Origin: Sthenelais limicola
Lineage: Eukaryota > Annelida > Polychaeta > Phyllodocida > Sigalionidae
NCBI GenBank assembly: GCA_942159475.1
Contig: OW804095.1
Location: 149,720,808-149,784,807 of the forward strand
Direction: 5' to 3'
DNA length: 64,000 nt
Shown: piece by piece, positions 33,340 through 64,000 of the stretch
Layout of the letters: each line of letters opens with the position of its first letter
How positions within the stretch are numbered: the stretch's first letter is position 1
Made by a program: the position numbers and the translations under genes
The notes under the pieces: generated by a model
Database searches by the model: none
The model's input: the letters and a program-made list of their open reading frames with translations, nothing else
What the model was told of the DNA's origin: nothing

Positions 33340-35240
33340 CCATGTAATACTGGCCAACTAATTGCACTATTAATCCATTTGATCCAGATTGACACTGTAG
33401 ATCAGCAAAAAATCATAAAAAATATTCTAGAAAAAGCCATGAATTCATGAAAATCGGGTAAGAAAGCTTTGGTCAATTTATTACCTGGAAATGCAACTTT
33501 AAACCGATTTTAGGAGTGAGCCCCCCCCCCACCCCACCCAAGTAATATACAAATGGAAAGTATCAATAGGAAAAGGAGTCCTAGAAGTGAATAATGACGC
33601 ATCATAATAGATGGGCCTGTAAAGTAATATTATTACAGCAATTACAAACACATTATGTTATCATCAATTATCATTTCATCTGCAGAAGGTCTGGCCTTGA
33701 TAGCCCTTAGCATTCATTAGATTATATGCGTACTGTCGTACTTTCTACACTTTCCTTCATATTTCTATTTTTCTGCTAAAGCTAAAACTAGAAATATTTT
33801 GTAATATTAATTTAATCAATCTGAAAAGGATGAGAATAACTCAAGAGATGTGTTTCAATAGAATAAAGCTGCGCAATCATCTAAAAAGAAAAACACGTCT
33901 GTTTTGTGCTTTGTTCCCCCCTACACAGTGTATTTATTTCACCATATCATCAAGATTCACATAGGCTCAGACAATGTACATCAACATTTACACATGTATG
34001 TTATGTATTTCTCAAACTTTGAGACGATATTAGGTTAAAAATACATTAATTCAATCATACCTTGGGACTCTCGCCTATATATCAGAAAATAAAATGCCCC
34101 TTCTATTGGTTTTCAGTAAAGTATATACCTACAAGACACCTGTTTGTTATTCTTTTAAGCACCGTACGTATTATAATTCTTTGAAAAAGGTTTCCCGCCT
34201 TTACCAATCTCTCTTATACGTTGCGTTGAACTGTACGTCCATCGACGTATTTTGTTGTTTGTTTTATTCATTCCAAAGCCATTCCCAAAGCTACCGAGAC
34301 ATCAAACGATTTTGCCTTTTTTCATTAGAGGCATATGATATTATTTAAATACAATTACAAAAACGCCCATTATCCATCATGGATATCAAGGGGCTAACAT
34401 GTTGCACTAATAATCTTTTTTACCCATAAATACTTGCACTCACCTGCGGGCGACCTCTGGTGTTTTCTGTCTGATATGAAATGAAAATCAATAATTATGT
34501 TAACCCTCCAATACCTAAATATCTGAATTTAAAAAAAAAAAATTTTTAACCCCAAATCCATTTTTCCTCGTTTTTAGTCTTTAAAATGTTCATTGTGTAA
34601 TGCTAAGAATCAACGAAAGAAAGAATTCAGAGAAATAGGGTTTGTTCGATTTAGCTGGAATATAACCCAATAACCCTGCTATTTCACTTTTTTTCCCCAG
34701 ATTTCTTCTCATTTAAATTGGGGCTCGCAAGATTTATCTGTGTTTTTTCGGAGTTTGATAATGTCGAAGTCGTAACATCTTCCAATTATTATTGCTAGAG
34801 TTTTTAAAATTGTTAAAACCAAGGATGGTTTCTTTTTTGTCGAGTAATTTCTCATAGTAGATCAGGCAATGCTGAGAATATCGTCACTGATGAAATGTAA
34901 TTGTAAACGAATAAAATATTTTTCAAATCAAATCATAACCCAGGTATATAGTAAGCCTCGGCGGCTGCAGGCGTGTGCGTTACGCGCCTCGCGTGTACGA
35001 TACGCGCCAAGTTGCGCTAACTGACCCTGGCTCTCTGTACACGACCTTCATCCTCTATCCTTAACGTGTTCCATGGCGCGAGTATCACAGAACACGCAAG
35101 CACTGAATAGTGACCTCATGGCAGCACCTCGCCACCGCCCTGCGCTTTGAAGTAGCTTGACCCATGGCCTGCCTCCCATTAACCCTGTATGGCAGGGCAT
35201 TCCTCCCATTAACCCTGTATTGCAGGCAAAAATATAATGT
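33340..35240. other. AT-rich intergenic DNA
   Basis: No exon, RNA gene or clear repeat that I can support. A short direct repeat (CTCCCATTAACCCTGTAT, twice) is at about 35175-35222. Confidence 0.45.
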
Positions 35241-35245
35241 GTACT

Positions 35246-35640
35246 TATGTGATGTGTTTCAGGAAAATGAGTCACAAGTAGCAAAAATAATATTTTTCAA
35301 ATGTTCTTTTAAAGGACCTCGTGGTCAGAATGTTTAATTTTTGTGTGTATTTAGTGTTGTCAGTAGTATAAATACATATACCAAATTTCAAGGCTGTATA
35401 TTGAATGTATTTATGGATATCTGAGGTTATCCTAAAGAGTAGGCCTATATTTAACTAGCTATTGACCACATATATCGCTAACTTTTTTTTCATGCATACA
35501 CCATTATAGAAGTACAAATTAGATGTCCTTATATGTTTACCATCATTGAATCCCCTTGATTTCATCTTTTCAAATATGATAGTATCTCAAAATCCATGTT
35601 TTGCGACTTGTGACTCATTACCTGTGACACATCACATATG
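35246..35640. mobile_element. ~395-bp MITE of the same family, copy 2
   Basis: Left end TATGTGATGTGTTTCAGG plus AAAATGAGTCACAAG; right end its inverse (CTTGTGACTCATTACC, GTGACACATCACATATG). The interior is diverged from the copy at 32293-32707. Confidence 0.82.
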
Positions 35641-37219
35641 CCTTGAGAGTTGGTGGAATGCCAGATTTGATGAAAACCGATTCATCTGCGATTTTCTAAA
35701 TAGTTACACTCCCACTAGATTACTAGTCTTTCTTAAAATCCGCGTTTAAAAACATATTTTAATTGACATGTCGATGCATACGCCTAAATTCAATGTACCA
35801 ATAGTGTCTGGAACCCGTCAGGTACCACTGAAACGGGAAAAAATGTGCAAGAAAATACTCAATTGATTCGAAATTCACAGAATCTTTGCAAAGTATTTGT
35901 ATGTGCATGAGTAAATATGGTTTGGTCAAATCTGTGCATTTACTTGTAGCATGCACACCTCTCCGTTTATGACAACTCGAATGTGTTGTGTCTGATTTCC
36001 GACTGATTTTCCCTCATCACAATAGTGCGAGTGTTTAGGCCGTGTCGGCGTGTAGCAGCTGCTGCCGCCAGGATGGGACGCTTAATTGATGCAACTCGAT
36101 TAATTATATACTGACCTCGATTATCATTGTTTCATCTGGACAAACGCTGAAAACTATCCCTGGAAATGGAATTATTTCTTTTGTTTTTTTTTATTTATTT
36201 TATGCTTACAAGCGGCTAGACTAATGTACTCCATTGATATTTTTTCTTCGTTACCATCCTTTATAGCTATTAAATATCATCTACATTTCATCTCATTATA
36301 CCATCCTTAATCTTATAGTATAGATTTTTCGTTCTGTTTCAGTTCATAACATGTCCCCCAGTAATAAAACTGCACCCGATATTCAATAAATTCAGGGTGT
36401 GACGGGAGATAGGGACTTACACTATAATCACAACATGCGTATTTCTCGGCACATGCCAGCAATGCTTCCTGAGTAAAGAAATGTGCAAAAAAAATGATAA
36501 AAATGATGAAAAAATTTAATGATAAATAGACAAAAACAATAGTCATAAAGATAACGAAGACGATAGTATGAGGCGATCAAAACCATAACCATGCAGAGGC
36601 TGTGTCACGAAGTAGATATACCAATTAACAATTGTCCAAAGCAACACACCCATACACAAAAGAAGACCAATTTAAGGTATTGGTCACGACCCCGGGGAAC
36701 ATGAAAATAAACCTAGATCAAATCAGTTGGCTCCGGGATACCCCAAATATTATTACTAGTCTCAAAATTGAAATGTAAAGTTCACTTGGAAATGGGCTAA
36801 TGCATCCTTTGGACAATTAGAGAAAGGCATAAAGTCCGGCAAAGTGAGCGGTAAGTGGTACAATTGCTATGGATAATAACCTTAATAATGTAATTAATTT
36901 GATTAACCGACTATTGCAATAATATAATGGGTTAATCAGTACAAGTACATTCAGTTGCTGAGAGATCAACATGTTGGCAGGATTTCTATGGAAAGAGCAA
37001 ACTTATTTTCACCATTCCTATTGTGTTTGTTGTTTTTTACGCCCTTCGCAACAGTCAATTATATTTTCATTGATTGAAATTATCTCATGAATTACATTAA
37101 TCGGTCTCCAATTCGGTCTCTTTACCATGATGGTGCAGCAAGTAATTTCGACCTGAGACCTGGTAAAATGGTTATAGATATAATATGTAAAATGTGTCAT
37201 TATGTCAGTATATATATAT

Positions 37220-37515
37220 ATGTGATGTGTTGTAGAAAAATGAGTCGCAAAACAATGATTTTGAGATATTATCATATTTGAAAAGATGAGATCAAGCCGA
37301 TTCTAATGATGGTAAACATGGGGATAGCTATTAAATATTTCGACATTTTAAGTTTGATATTTCTATTTTTGAAAAACAAAGTATGCAATTGTTGAGCAAT
37401 GCATATGCTATATTTCTACCAGTAAAGTAAGTAAATATACCCTATAGGATGACCTTCGAAACACAAGACTATATCTAATGCACTGCCTTGAGATTTGGTA
37501 TGTATATTCATATGA
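37220..37515. mobile_element. MITE of the same family, copy 3, right end lost
   Basis: Starts with ATGTGATGTGTTGTAG and AAAAATGAGTCGCAAAA, and is clearly collinear with the 32293 copy (TTGAAAAGATGAGATCAAGC, TTTTAAGTTTGATATTT) to about 37515. No right inverted end is found. Confidence 0.7.
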
Positions 37516-37774
37516 CTCAAGGCGCTAAACTGTTTCGATGATTTGACGATGATAAAAGCATATATATGGTGTTGAGGGATTGCATAACAAGAGGCACTAT
37601 GTATAGACACTATCAGTGTGATAGCTACTTTACACGACTCAGGCGCGGATATAGGATCAATATTAACTATTGTTCTAACATTATTAGCGCTTGACCGGTA
37701 TATCAGGTGTGTACGCCATCACTTATTCAAATAATACTGATGTAATGCCTAGTCATAAATGCCTGCCGTATATT

Positions 37775-38010
37775 TGGGTCAGATTTTCAGAAAATGTACA
37801 ATTGGCAGTTGTACACATTTAGTAAATTCTGCTAAAATAGGCTACAATTTGGTCAATACTAGGTAGCTTCAAGTATATTTGGCATTGCATTGATTCTAGC
37901 AATCTGTTTGGTTAGGTTGAACTGTATTTTGAAGTTATTTTCGTCTAAAATTTGGGTTATTTGAGAAGATTGGCGAAGTTGAGTTGTACATTTTCTGAAA
38001 ATCTGACCCA
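37775..38010. mobile_element. 236-bp element with perfect 27-bp inverted ends
   Basis: The ends 37775-37801 and 37984-38010 are exact inverse complements (beginning TGGGTCAGATTTTCAG). The interior (TACACATTTAGTAAATTC, ATTGCATTGATT, AAATTTGGGTTATTTGA) is related to 63105-63285. A non-autonomous DNA transposon is likely; perfect ends suggest recent activity. Confidence 0.85.
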
Positions 38011-38744
38011 TTTTCCCCATGAGTCGCTCCAAGTGCTATTTCAGAGCTAGAGTACAGTAAAACCCCGATTAGGCACAATATTACATAATTTCCGGTTAAA
38101 CTGAACGTTTTGCAATTTCCCTGCAGACTTCCAACATTTTCTGATTTCCCCTGGAGTTCAGATTAAGTGGAACATAATGTAGTTTGCTTCCCCATATACC
38201 TATCCAGAAGTATAAATCCGCCAGATCAGAGATGGTGTACGGTAACTGCTTGGCTGGTTAGTTTAGTAAGATTATTGTGCTCAGGGTCTATAGCCTCCCC
38301 CCCCCTCCCCCCCTCCTGCACAAAGCTGTTGATTGTTCTGTTGATTGTTCTGTTGACAAGCGTTGGTCATGCTCTGCTAAGCCTGACCAACTGCACGGGT
38401 AGCGGTAGAGTGTTGATAGGTAGTTATTTGGCAATGTTTGTGGGCCCCCTAGAAACGGTACGGAATTCGGTAACCACATTTTTTGTTTCTTTTTTAAATA
38501 TGGCCGTATGAAACAATTCCTTCCGTCCAAGTTGTAGAGTATTATCACTGATATCGATAGAGTGTCAATAGCGGAGTTTCACAGGAAAGATACATCGAAA
38601 AACACATTTCCCCTAGGCGGGCATCAGTATATAGCGGGAAACCCAATTTATTGGGCATCGTTCGAAATGTTCAATGTTCAAGCTACCCTATGTACACATA
38701 GGCGGATTGATGCCGTCCGTCTAGCCAGTGTTATCCTTACATTT

Positions 38745-38965
38745 TCAATTCCCAAAGGGTTCCCCAAGTTTAATAAGATCAGACTGAAAAAAGTGAGATT
38801 TCGGAAATAACTATTTTGGGAGATAATGCAGTTTTACACCAAGAAGAAAAGGTCGAAATCCTTTAATACTCTATCTGGGAGACCTTTGGATGGGTCTGGA
38901 ATGAATAGACCAATCAATTACATTTTTTGACGGAAATTAGCTGAGAATGGCAGCGGTGGCATACT
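38745..38965. repeat. Dispersed repeat, copy 2 (inverted partner at 33130-33330)
   Basis: Reverse-complement relative of 33130-33330. Includes CCAAAGGGTTCCCCAAGTTT and GGAATGAATAGACCAATCAA. Part of it is covered by a short plus-strand frame that has no supporting signals. Confidence 0.6.
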
Positions 38966-38969
38966 GAGG

Positions 38970-40890
38970 GATTTTTGTTGTAAATTCTAGGCTCAGGGCT
39001 GAGGAATTCCCCCAAACTTAGGGAAAGCCTCTCGCTCAAAACCGTAAAATGGCATTAGAATCTCATTAGGACACTTACTCCTGGGCAATCCATCTGCGTA
39101 GTAGGCGTCCAATCACTGACATACCGTTCTTATTATAAACCTTCGGATATTATCTTATCCGAGAGGCTGTGAGCCTAGACCGTGCATTGGAACTTTTTCG
39201 ATGATTTGACGATAGAAGCATACGGTGTGCTTGGCAATAAATTATATGAACTTGCCCCTACATTCTCATGCCACAGGATCCAAAGCCCGAGACCAGTCAT
39301 CTCAGATAATTCTTTCACTAGCCCATATGCCTGCATACCGTCTCTATATGTAGTACAAGTGCTTTTCCATTACGAGTGTTGCAACAGGTTGGGTGGAAAT
39401 TAATGCGGATCAGTTATGATCTATTCGCCTATTACCATTCTTGTCATGATTACTGCAAATTGAATAAGGTCTGCCTTCAGGGTGTTGGGGCGTATTGTAA
39501 TACGCTAATAAACCGTTTAGTAGAATTACACACATCGGTAAGCCTTCGCTGTACTATTTACTGTTGTTTGGATGATCTATACCAAGTGCCCGAGCAAGAT
39601 CCTGGACCTAAGCTTGTAGCTCAGCATCATTAGCCAAGGATTTCTCTTGAGTAATTACAGGTCTTACATTTATCTTTATATTTACTAAACAATGTTAAAT
39701 TTTCAGCTTTTACAAATTAAAACAAAAAGACGCCACCGCCACCATATTTGTTTCGTGGCGTTTCCAAGAAATCTAGTTTTGTAAAAGCCAGTCTAAATCT
39801 GAATCATTTTTTGTATGTTTAATTCATACAGTGGTCAGTAACTGAGCGGTGTAAGAATACATCTTTAATAACACCCAACATAGTTAGGATTTACAAGGTT
39901 CATTGTTGCAAGGTCCTACATGACCCCTATAAACAAAGGGATGGTCTGAAACTTTGCATTTACCACCCAAATAACTTAATACGTTACAGTAATATAATCG
40001 CATGTTCATAGCCTCTGCAGGTCAGGCTAAGAAAATCATTGCTTTTTAAGGCCACATCTTCGATCTAAAATACTTGTTACATTAATTACCTAATTAAAAA
40101 AAAATCCTAGGTATTTTTTAACAATGGGCAACAGGAGTTGAAAAGTTTGGACTACTGAAAACCCAATACAAACTGACAGTTTGTTGAATATATAGCCTGG
40201 AATTTCATTGCCCCAGATCAAGTAAATAAGGCTTTAATATTTCTAAATGCTAAACAAATCCAGGCCCCACGACCCAGACTAAATATTCTTAACAAAAGTG
40301 CCCCATCCCTAACATTTTGGAAGTAACACATCCCGACCACATGAAATGCGGTACCACTAACTCACCAAATTCCCCAACACAAGAGGACAAAAAGAAGGAA
40401 CTCTTTACACGGACAAATTCTTTTATTTGTGTTTTCAGCATTTATTCTCCAGTGACCACCACTCATGTCCTCACGACCACTATTTACAGTGGCCCCTGGA
40501 AGCCCAGCAATCGACACCGAGTCCAGGGCCGGGTCCGGCCGCGCCATGACAGCGTCACTACAGTGCTGTAGAAAAATAACTGCAGTGTATACAGTATGTA
40601 TAAGACTAAAACCAAAAGGGTTTGTCCACGGTTGATGATGCCCCAGCACGGTAAATTCCAGGTTGGCAAGAACCCGAAGCTTTTACTGGTTAAACACACA
40701 CATCTGGACTGTCGTATGCTCGTCAACTGCTATTCTGTTAACAATGTAGGTAATGTAATGTACTCGAGTAACTATTGGGAAGATGCAAAATTCTCTCACT
40801 AACTCCTCTTCTTCGGCTTGTTTTAAATCGGATTCTATTCCTCTTCTTCTCACAACTTCCATCATCCATACAGAAAGACAAGAGACCTGC
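38970..40890. other. Intergenic DNA downstream of CNOT3
   Basis: Several short frames, none with splice context or family likeness. The right part may be CNOT3 3' UTR. Confidence 0.4.
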
Positions 40891-40896
40891 CATACT

Positions 40897-40902
40897 TTTA
40901 TT
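40897..40902 (-). promoter_or_regulatory. Candidate CNOT3 poly(A) signal
   Basis: TTTATT on the plus strand is AATAAA on the coding strand, about 325 bases after the CNOT3 stop codon. Confidence 0.4.
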
Positions 40903-41226
40903 TTGTACACCAACATTTGGTACGTAGCTGTCCATGGTTTCCTATTATTTGGGTTAAATTTTCCATTTTAATTCCATAACGTTTTCATTTTCCTATGTAT
41001 GTAAATTCGAGACCAAATGTCGTGTAGTTTTTCTATGCGTTCCTAATAAAAGATGTATGATGCTTTTTGATGTGACGAATTGTTGAATTGGATGAAAGAG
41101 CTCGAGCGGCGAGCCACGACTGTGGCTTGCCCCCCCGAGAATGACATAGTTATTATAACTTAGACCTGGCAGATGACAACTGTTCCTCGAAGGAGGAGGA
41201 AAAGTTGATAGAGAGGCTATCGAGTT

Positions 41227-60298
<19,072 letters not shown>

Positions 60299-62056
60299 AG
60301 CTATGTAAACACGCAGAGGAATTGTAGATACATTTCACGCAATATGCGCTGAAGCACTGGGTGTCAGCGAAAGACCAAAATTTTGGTCCAATTTACAGGG
60401 TCTCTGGCTTTGTTCCTTCAATATGGCTGCCTTCTTCAAACCTGCAACCGCAACTCATCTGCAAATTAGGTAAGAGTGCGCGGCAAACTAGATCTCCATA
60501 ATGTGCGAAGTTCTTGAATTGGGGCAATAATCGGCTAAATTGTGATTAGAAATACCTTTATCAATATGTAGAATAGTGCTCTTTGAAGAGACAAATCCAA
60601 ATTATACTTTTTTGAAGTATCGTAGATAGTGCGCATAAATACCTTCTAGGAATAAAAGTAGTGCGACTATTATGGGATGGCGAGTTACTGAGTCTGCGCC
60701 TGGGATCGGACTTCCGCTCTGACAGGAGTCGAGCTTCACATTTCTTCTAAAATTGTATTCCTATTTACTCCTCAGGAGTAATTTTACAATGTCATTTCCA
60801 CAACAGGACGTGTAATTGTTGTGTTCTCCGAATGAGTTGTCTTTGTAAGGTAAAATCTTTGTTATTCTGTTAAAAATACACCCGCTTGCATTTGATACAA
60901 GTTTGTTTACGTGCCTGACGCCAACCCCAGCAACACTGTCATCATCGCTGTCCGTATGAAGTGTGAACCGCTTTCGCTTTGATGGACTTATCATGTAAAC
61001 CGAGGCTAGGTATCCCCCATATATAGTTTATGCAAATGTTGGTGTCGCTAATTTTTCAGTTCTTTGTGTTCCTTACTAAGCTGAAATGGACATTCTCTGT
61101 CTGTGACAGTCAACTTATTAGACTTTCAACTTCAAAACAAGTCGTTCAGCATGAACAGACAAGTCAAACGGATATGAAAATACCTGATTACCCATTCTTA
61201 TCTGTTCTGTCGTACCTGTGTTTTAGCTTTGGACCTGCATATTGTGACAGGGATTACACTTCAATTCGAAGGAATTTAGTTTTCTGTTTGTATAAGGACC
61301 TCTTCGTGAAGTATTTTTTATAAAACGTGTAAGATTTTACCGGGGAGGCCTGCGGGGGGAGGCGTGTCTCTGCCTTTGCCTTTGGCACTGGGTTTCTGTT
61401 TTTCTCTTCTTGCTTGAAGTTTAAGACTTAAGACTAGGTCCCTGTTTTATAGGCTATAATTCTTTCTATATTTAATTATATGATCTAACACATTGTACCA
61501 GTATATAACACTCAACCAAGGAGGTCCTTTGGCCACACATATTACATGTACAACTAGTTAGTCAACGTACCGGTTTATAGATTTTAGGGGTCGATAGTTT
61601 TAAAGGGAAACTGGCTTCAAGTTCTAATAATTTTCATGATATCAGGCTGAGGGAGGTATGTATACGTAGGTCCTTCCTCATGTTATCGACATATTGTTGT
61701 CCACCACTTGTCCACTCTTGAAACCGCTCCAGTCATTAAAGCTCATTAACGTGTTGTGCTTCTATATATCACGGAAAAGGATTTCATGAAATAAATATTC
61801 TTGCTTTTAATAATATAATTGAAAGCAAGAATATTTTGAATTAATGCTTCATTTAAATACATGTAGGCCTACTGGTAGCTTTCGTGAATGTATACATACT
61901 TTAAAATTGATCTTATAAAATTATTTCCAGGTGATATCTCGAGATATTTGTACCGTACAATGCATGTCCTTACAATCACTCAAATAAACTCACCTTTTAC
62001 TCTACCAAACATTTAGTATATGTTTTCATTTTTGCACATTTCAGTAAAGCATTACT
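60299..62056. promoter_or_regulatory. Divergent intergenic region, possible bidirectional promoter
   Basis: Separates the CNOT3 initiator (minus strand) from the first coding exon of the right-hand gene (plus strand). The CNOT3 5' UTR should begin here. A TTTCAG acceptor at 62039-62044 shows that the right-hand gene has at least one non-coding 5' exon within this region or beyond. No TATA box can be assigned with confidence. A perfect 15-bp-stem hairpin lies at about 61794-61838. Confidence 0.5.
61794..61838. repeat. Hairpin with 15-bp stem
   Basis: AAATATTCTTGCTTT and its exact inverse AAAGCAAGAATATTT are separated by an AT-rich loop of about 14 bases. AT-rich; may be a foldback relic. Confidence 0.7.
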
Positions 62057-64000
62057 ATGTCAAGGAATAGTTTTACTGGCGGGGATGACCTCGACCTCAG
62101 CCTCACCGGCTCACAACTACTTTCCCCCGCCGCGTCAGGGAGGCGACCCTCCTCAGCTAAGTCCACCCCCCGGAGACCAACCTCATCGGGGGGACAGAGG
62201 GACAAATCTACACTGGTAAGAATCCTCGAAGCGCTGTCATTTCTTGCAGTCATTGTAGCTCAACATTTAGTATAAAACTACGGGATACATTAATTTAATT
62301 ACGTCTGATATTATTTTTTTTAAAAGCTATATACTGAAAGAAATTTAGACTTTTAAGTGAGACGATCTCATACTTAATTTCTTCTTCTTGGTCAATTTTT
62401 TTATGGGGAATATTTTTTTAAAGAAAAGGCATTATCCATTAATTATATAGTTACACATACCGTATTACAATTAATCCTAATTTCAACATTTTCCGGTATT
62501 TTATCACAGTCTTACTTTCATCCTTGCATTTCTGAATATAAGAAAGTACGTTAAAGAGAATAAGAAATCAAATTGTCTTTCATTCTGTGTTCCCTACAGA
62601 ACGTAGTGAATGGAATATCTGGTCGGCAGCCTGGCACGCCCACATCAGGGCGGGGCCGCCCCCGCAGCAACAGCCAGAACACGCCCCGCAGGATGAGTGG
62701 CAGCTCTGAGGGCAGACCGGCAGGGGGAGCTGAGAGCCACAGGAGCACAGCCAGGTCCACAGCGCGCGGAGACGCGGCAGGGTGAGTGAAATAGGGGATT
62801 TGCATAGCCGCAATTTTGAATCTAGATTAGCATGGAATTATGGGACTAATGTTACGGTATAATATCTAAAGAAAACATGCCATGTTCAGCATGGATTATT
62901 TATCAATGTTCCATGCACATAGATCATTTATACAAGCTATGATATTGGTGAAAACATTCTTGCAATTTTCGATAAAAAAGTTGATAAAAATTGGGTATGT
63001 CAGATTTCATCAGAATCCATCCCAGGATGCACTGTAACAGACATGCGCAATGGCACATGCAAATCCTCTAGTAGGAGATTTTCAGTGTACAATCGGCAGC
63101 TCTACACATTTAATAAATTAGGGTGAATAATGATAAATACTAGGTAGGCCTACATGTATATCTGGGTATATTTTGTATTGCATTGATTAAAAGACTACAT
63201 ATGTTCGGTTACGTGAAAATATTTTCAACCTCATTTCTGTCTTAAATTTGGGTTATTTGACGGGACTGGTGTAATTTGTCCTTTTCCCAGTAGTTACCTT
63301 CTGTTAAAATGTTCCCATTACACACACAGGGATGATTTCTTGGCGCTGTTTGAGAGCACGACGCAACCCAAGATCATGAAGCCTGCCGGTGGAAGGTCAC
63401 ATCACAAAGCTGCCAAACCTGCCTGGGTAAGGACAACAACAGAATTATAATTTCTGTTTCAATATCAGCTATTTATATACACTGAAATTATCGCTGAAAT
63501 GCTCAATGCGAGACTTTCGTAGGTCAAGTTCTGCACTAATTTCTGTTGTGGAATTCAGTCTTGATGTAATATAAAATAGCAAATCCCTATCGGTATAGAT
63601 GTATGAAAACGCTTATCGAAACAAATAGCTATCATTATTAATGAAATGCAAAAGTATACGCTCTTTATTGACGAAATGTGTAAGTAAATCGAATCGTACC
63701 TGCTTCATTTTGTTAGGACAACAGTTACAGAATCTGCTTTCCGGCAGACACTCGAATGCTCTATTTTCTTTTCGAAAATAAAAGATGATAATAACTGGTA
63801 ATAAAAGATAATTATTATGATATTAATGATAATGATAAAATACCCCTCATGTTTGTTGCAGGCCACACCAATGAACAGTGCGCGTAGTGCAGCCACAGTG
63901 GACTCAGAGGGAGACCACCTTTCCCACGCTACCGGTGGACACAGCCACTTCTCCCACAGTGTCTTTCAGCCCGCCACAGCTCGTACAACTTCTACTGTAG
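62057..64000 (+). CDS. Unrecognised Ser/Arg-rich protein, 5' coding exons (3' partial)
   Basis: Four coding exons: 62057-62215, 62600-62781, 63330-63426 and 63862 to the window edge. Donors are TG|GTAAGA, GG|GTGAGT and GG|GTAAGG; acceptors are CTACAG, CACAG and TTGCAG. Phases agree (0, 2, 0), giving 192 codons. The ATG at 62057 has A at -3 and is the first after a TTTCAG acceptor, so an upstream 5' UTR exon exists. The start MSRNSFTGGDDLDLSLTGSQ is acidic, then follows a Ser/Arg/Pro/Gly-rich stretch with repeated TPRR (STPRRPTSS, NTPRRMSG), then DDFLALFESTTQPKIMKPAG, which looks like a short conserved linear motif. No domain is recognised. It is divergent to CNOT3. GC is markedly higher in the exons than around them. 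Confidence 0.75.
62791..63072. mobile_element. Element with AGGGGA(C/T)TTGCAT ends, copy 2
   Basis: Left end ATAGGGGATTTGCAT, right end ATGCAAATCCTCTA; shares AATCTAGATT, ATGGAATTATGGGACT and CATGTTCAGCAT with 26425-26637. It begins only nine bases after the donor of the second coding exon of the right-hand gene. Confidence 0.65.
63105..63285. mobile_element. Diverged relative of the 37775-38010 element
   Basis: Shares CTACACATTTAATAAATT, TACTAGGTAG, GTATTGCATTGATT and AAATTTGGGTTATTTGA in the same order. The inverted ends are degraded. It sits directly after the 62791-63072 element in the same intron. Confidence 0.6.

Noticed and set aside
38562..38810. 82-residue plus-strand frame
   Set aside because: Overlaps a dispersed repeat also found inverted at 33130-33330; no family likeness.

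Overview
This is a window from an animal nuclear genome, AT-rich and full of introns, with GT-AG splice junctions, simple repeats, minisatellites and many short inverted-repeat transposon relics. Two genes could be reassembled exon by exon with reading frame kept across every junction. The flavour (an invertebrate-like CNOT3, an SLC10 carrier with a large N-terminal ectodomain, many short TAGGCCTA-type words) suggests a marine bilaterian invertebrate. The phylum cannot be fixed from sequence alone.

Layout. (1) 1-1581: intron end and last coding exon of an unrecognised Ser/Pro-rich plus-strand gene. (2) 1582-10964: gene-poor DNA with a ~90-bp tandem repeat, a 500-bp pyrimidine tract, a duplicated block and a perfect hairpin. 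(3) 30462 down to 10965, minus strand: a complete seven-coding-exon SLC10 (bile-acid/sodium symporter family) gene, predicted 833 aa. Its 11.9-kb first intron holds three identical tRNA-Trp(CCA) genes, a LINE remnant, several MITE-like elements and a remarkable ~68-bp minisatellite. (4) 30500-41226: intergenic DNA with at least three families of inverted-repeat elements. (5) 60298 down to 41227, minus strand: a complete 16-coding-exon CNOT3 gene (CCR4-NOT complex subunit 3), predicted 804 aa, with a polyglutamine linker. (6) 62057 to the right edge, plus strand: the first four coding exons of an unrecognised Ser/Arg-rich protein, divergent from CNOT3 across a 1.76-kb gap.

The most unusual observation is that the minisatellite in intron 1 of the SLC10 gene (about 18845-21500, ~33 copies) is an amplification of the gene's own intron 1/exon 2 boundary. 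Each unit carries the 3' splice acceptor and the first ~45 coding bases of exon 2, so the intron presents dozens of decoy acceptors upstream of the real one. The real acceptor is additionally crowded by a ~130-bp nested palindrome that begins about ten bases upstream. The encoded carrier also lacks several residues that coordinate sodium in typical SLC10 proteins and ends in a ~380-residue cytosolic tail, so its transport mechanism may differ from the family norm. No prokaryotic features, CRISPR arrays or operons are present. The genes are not obviously functionally linked, and the only shared regulatory arrangement is the possible bidirectional promoter between CNOT3 and the right-hand gene.
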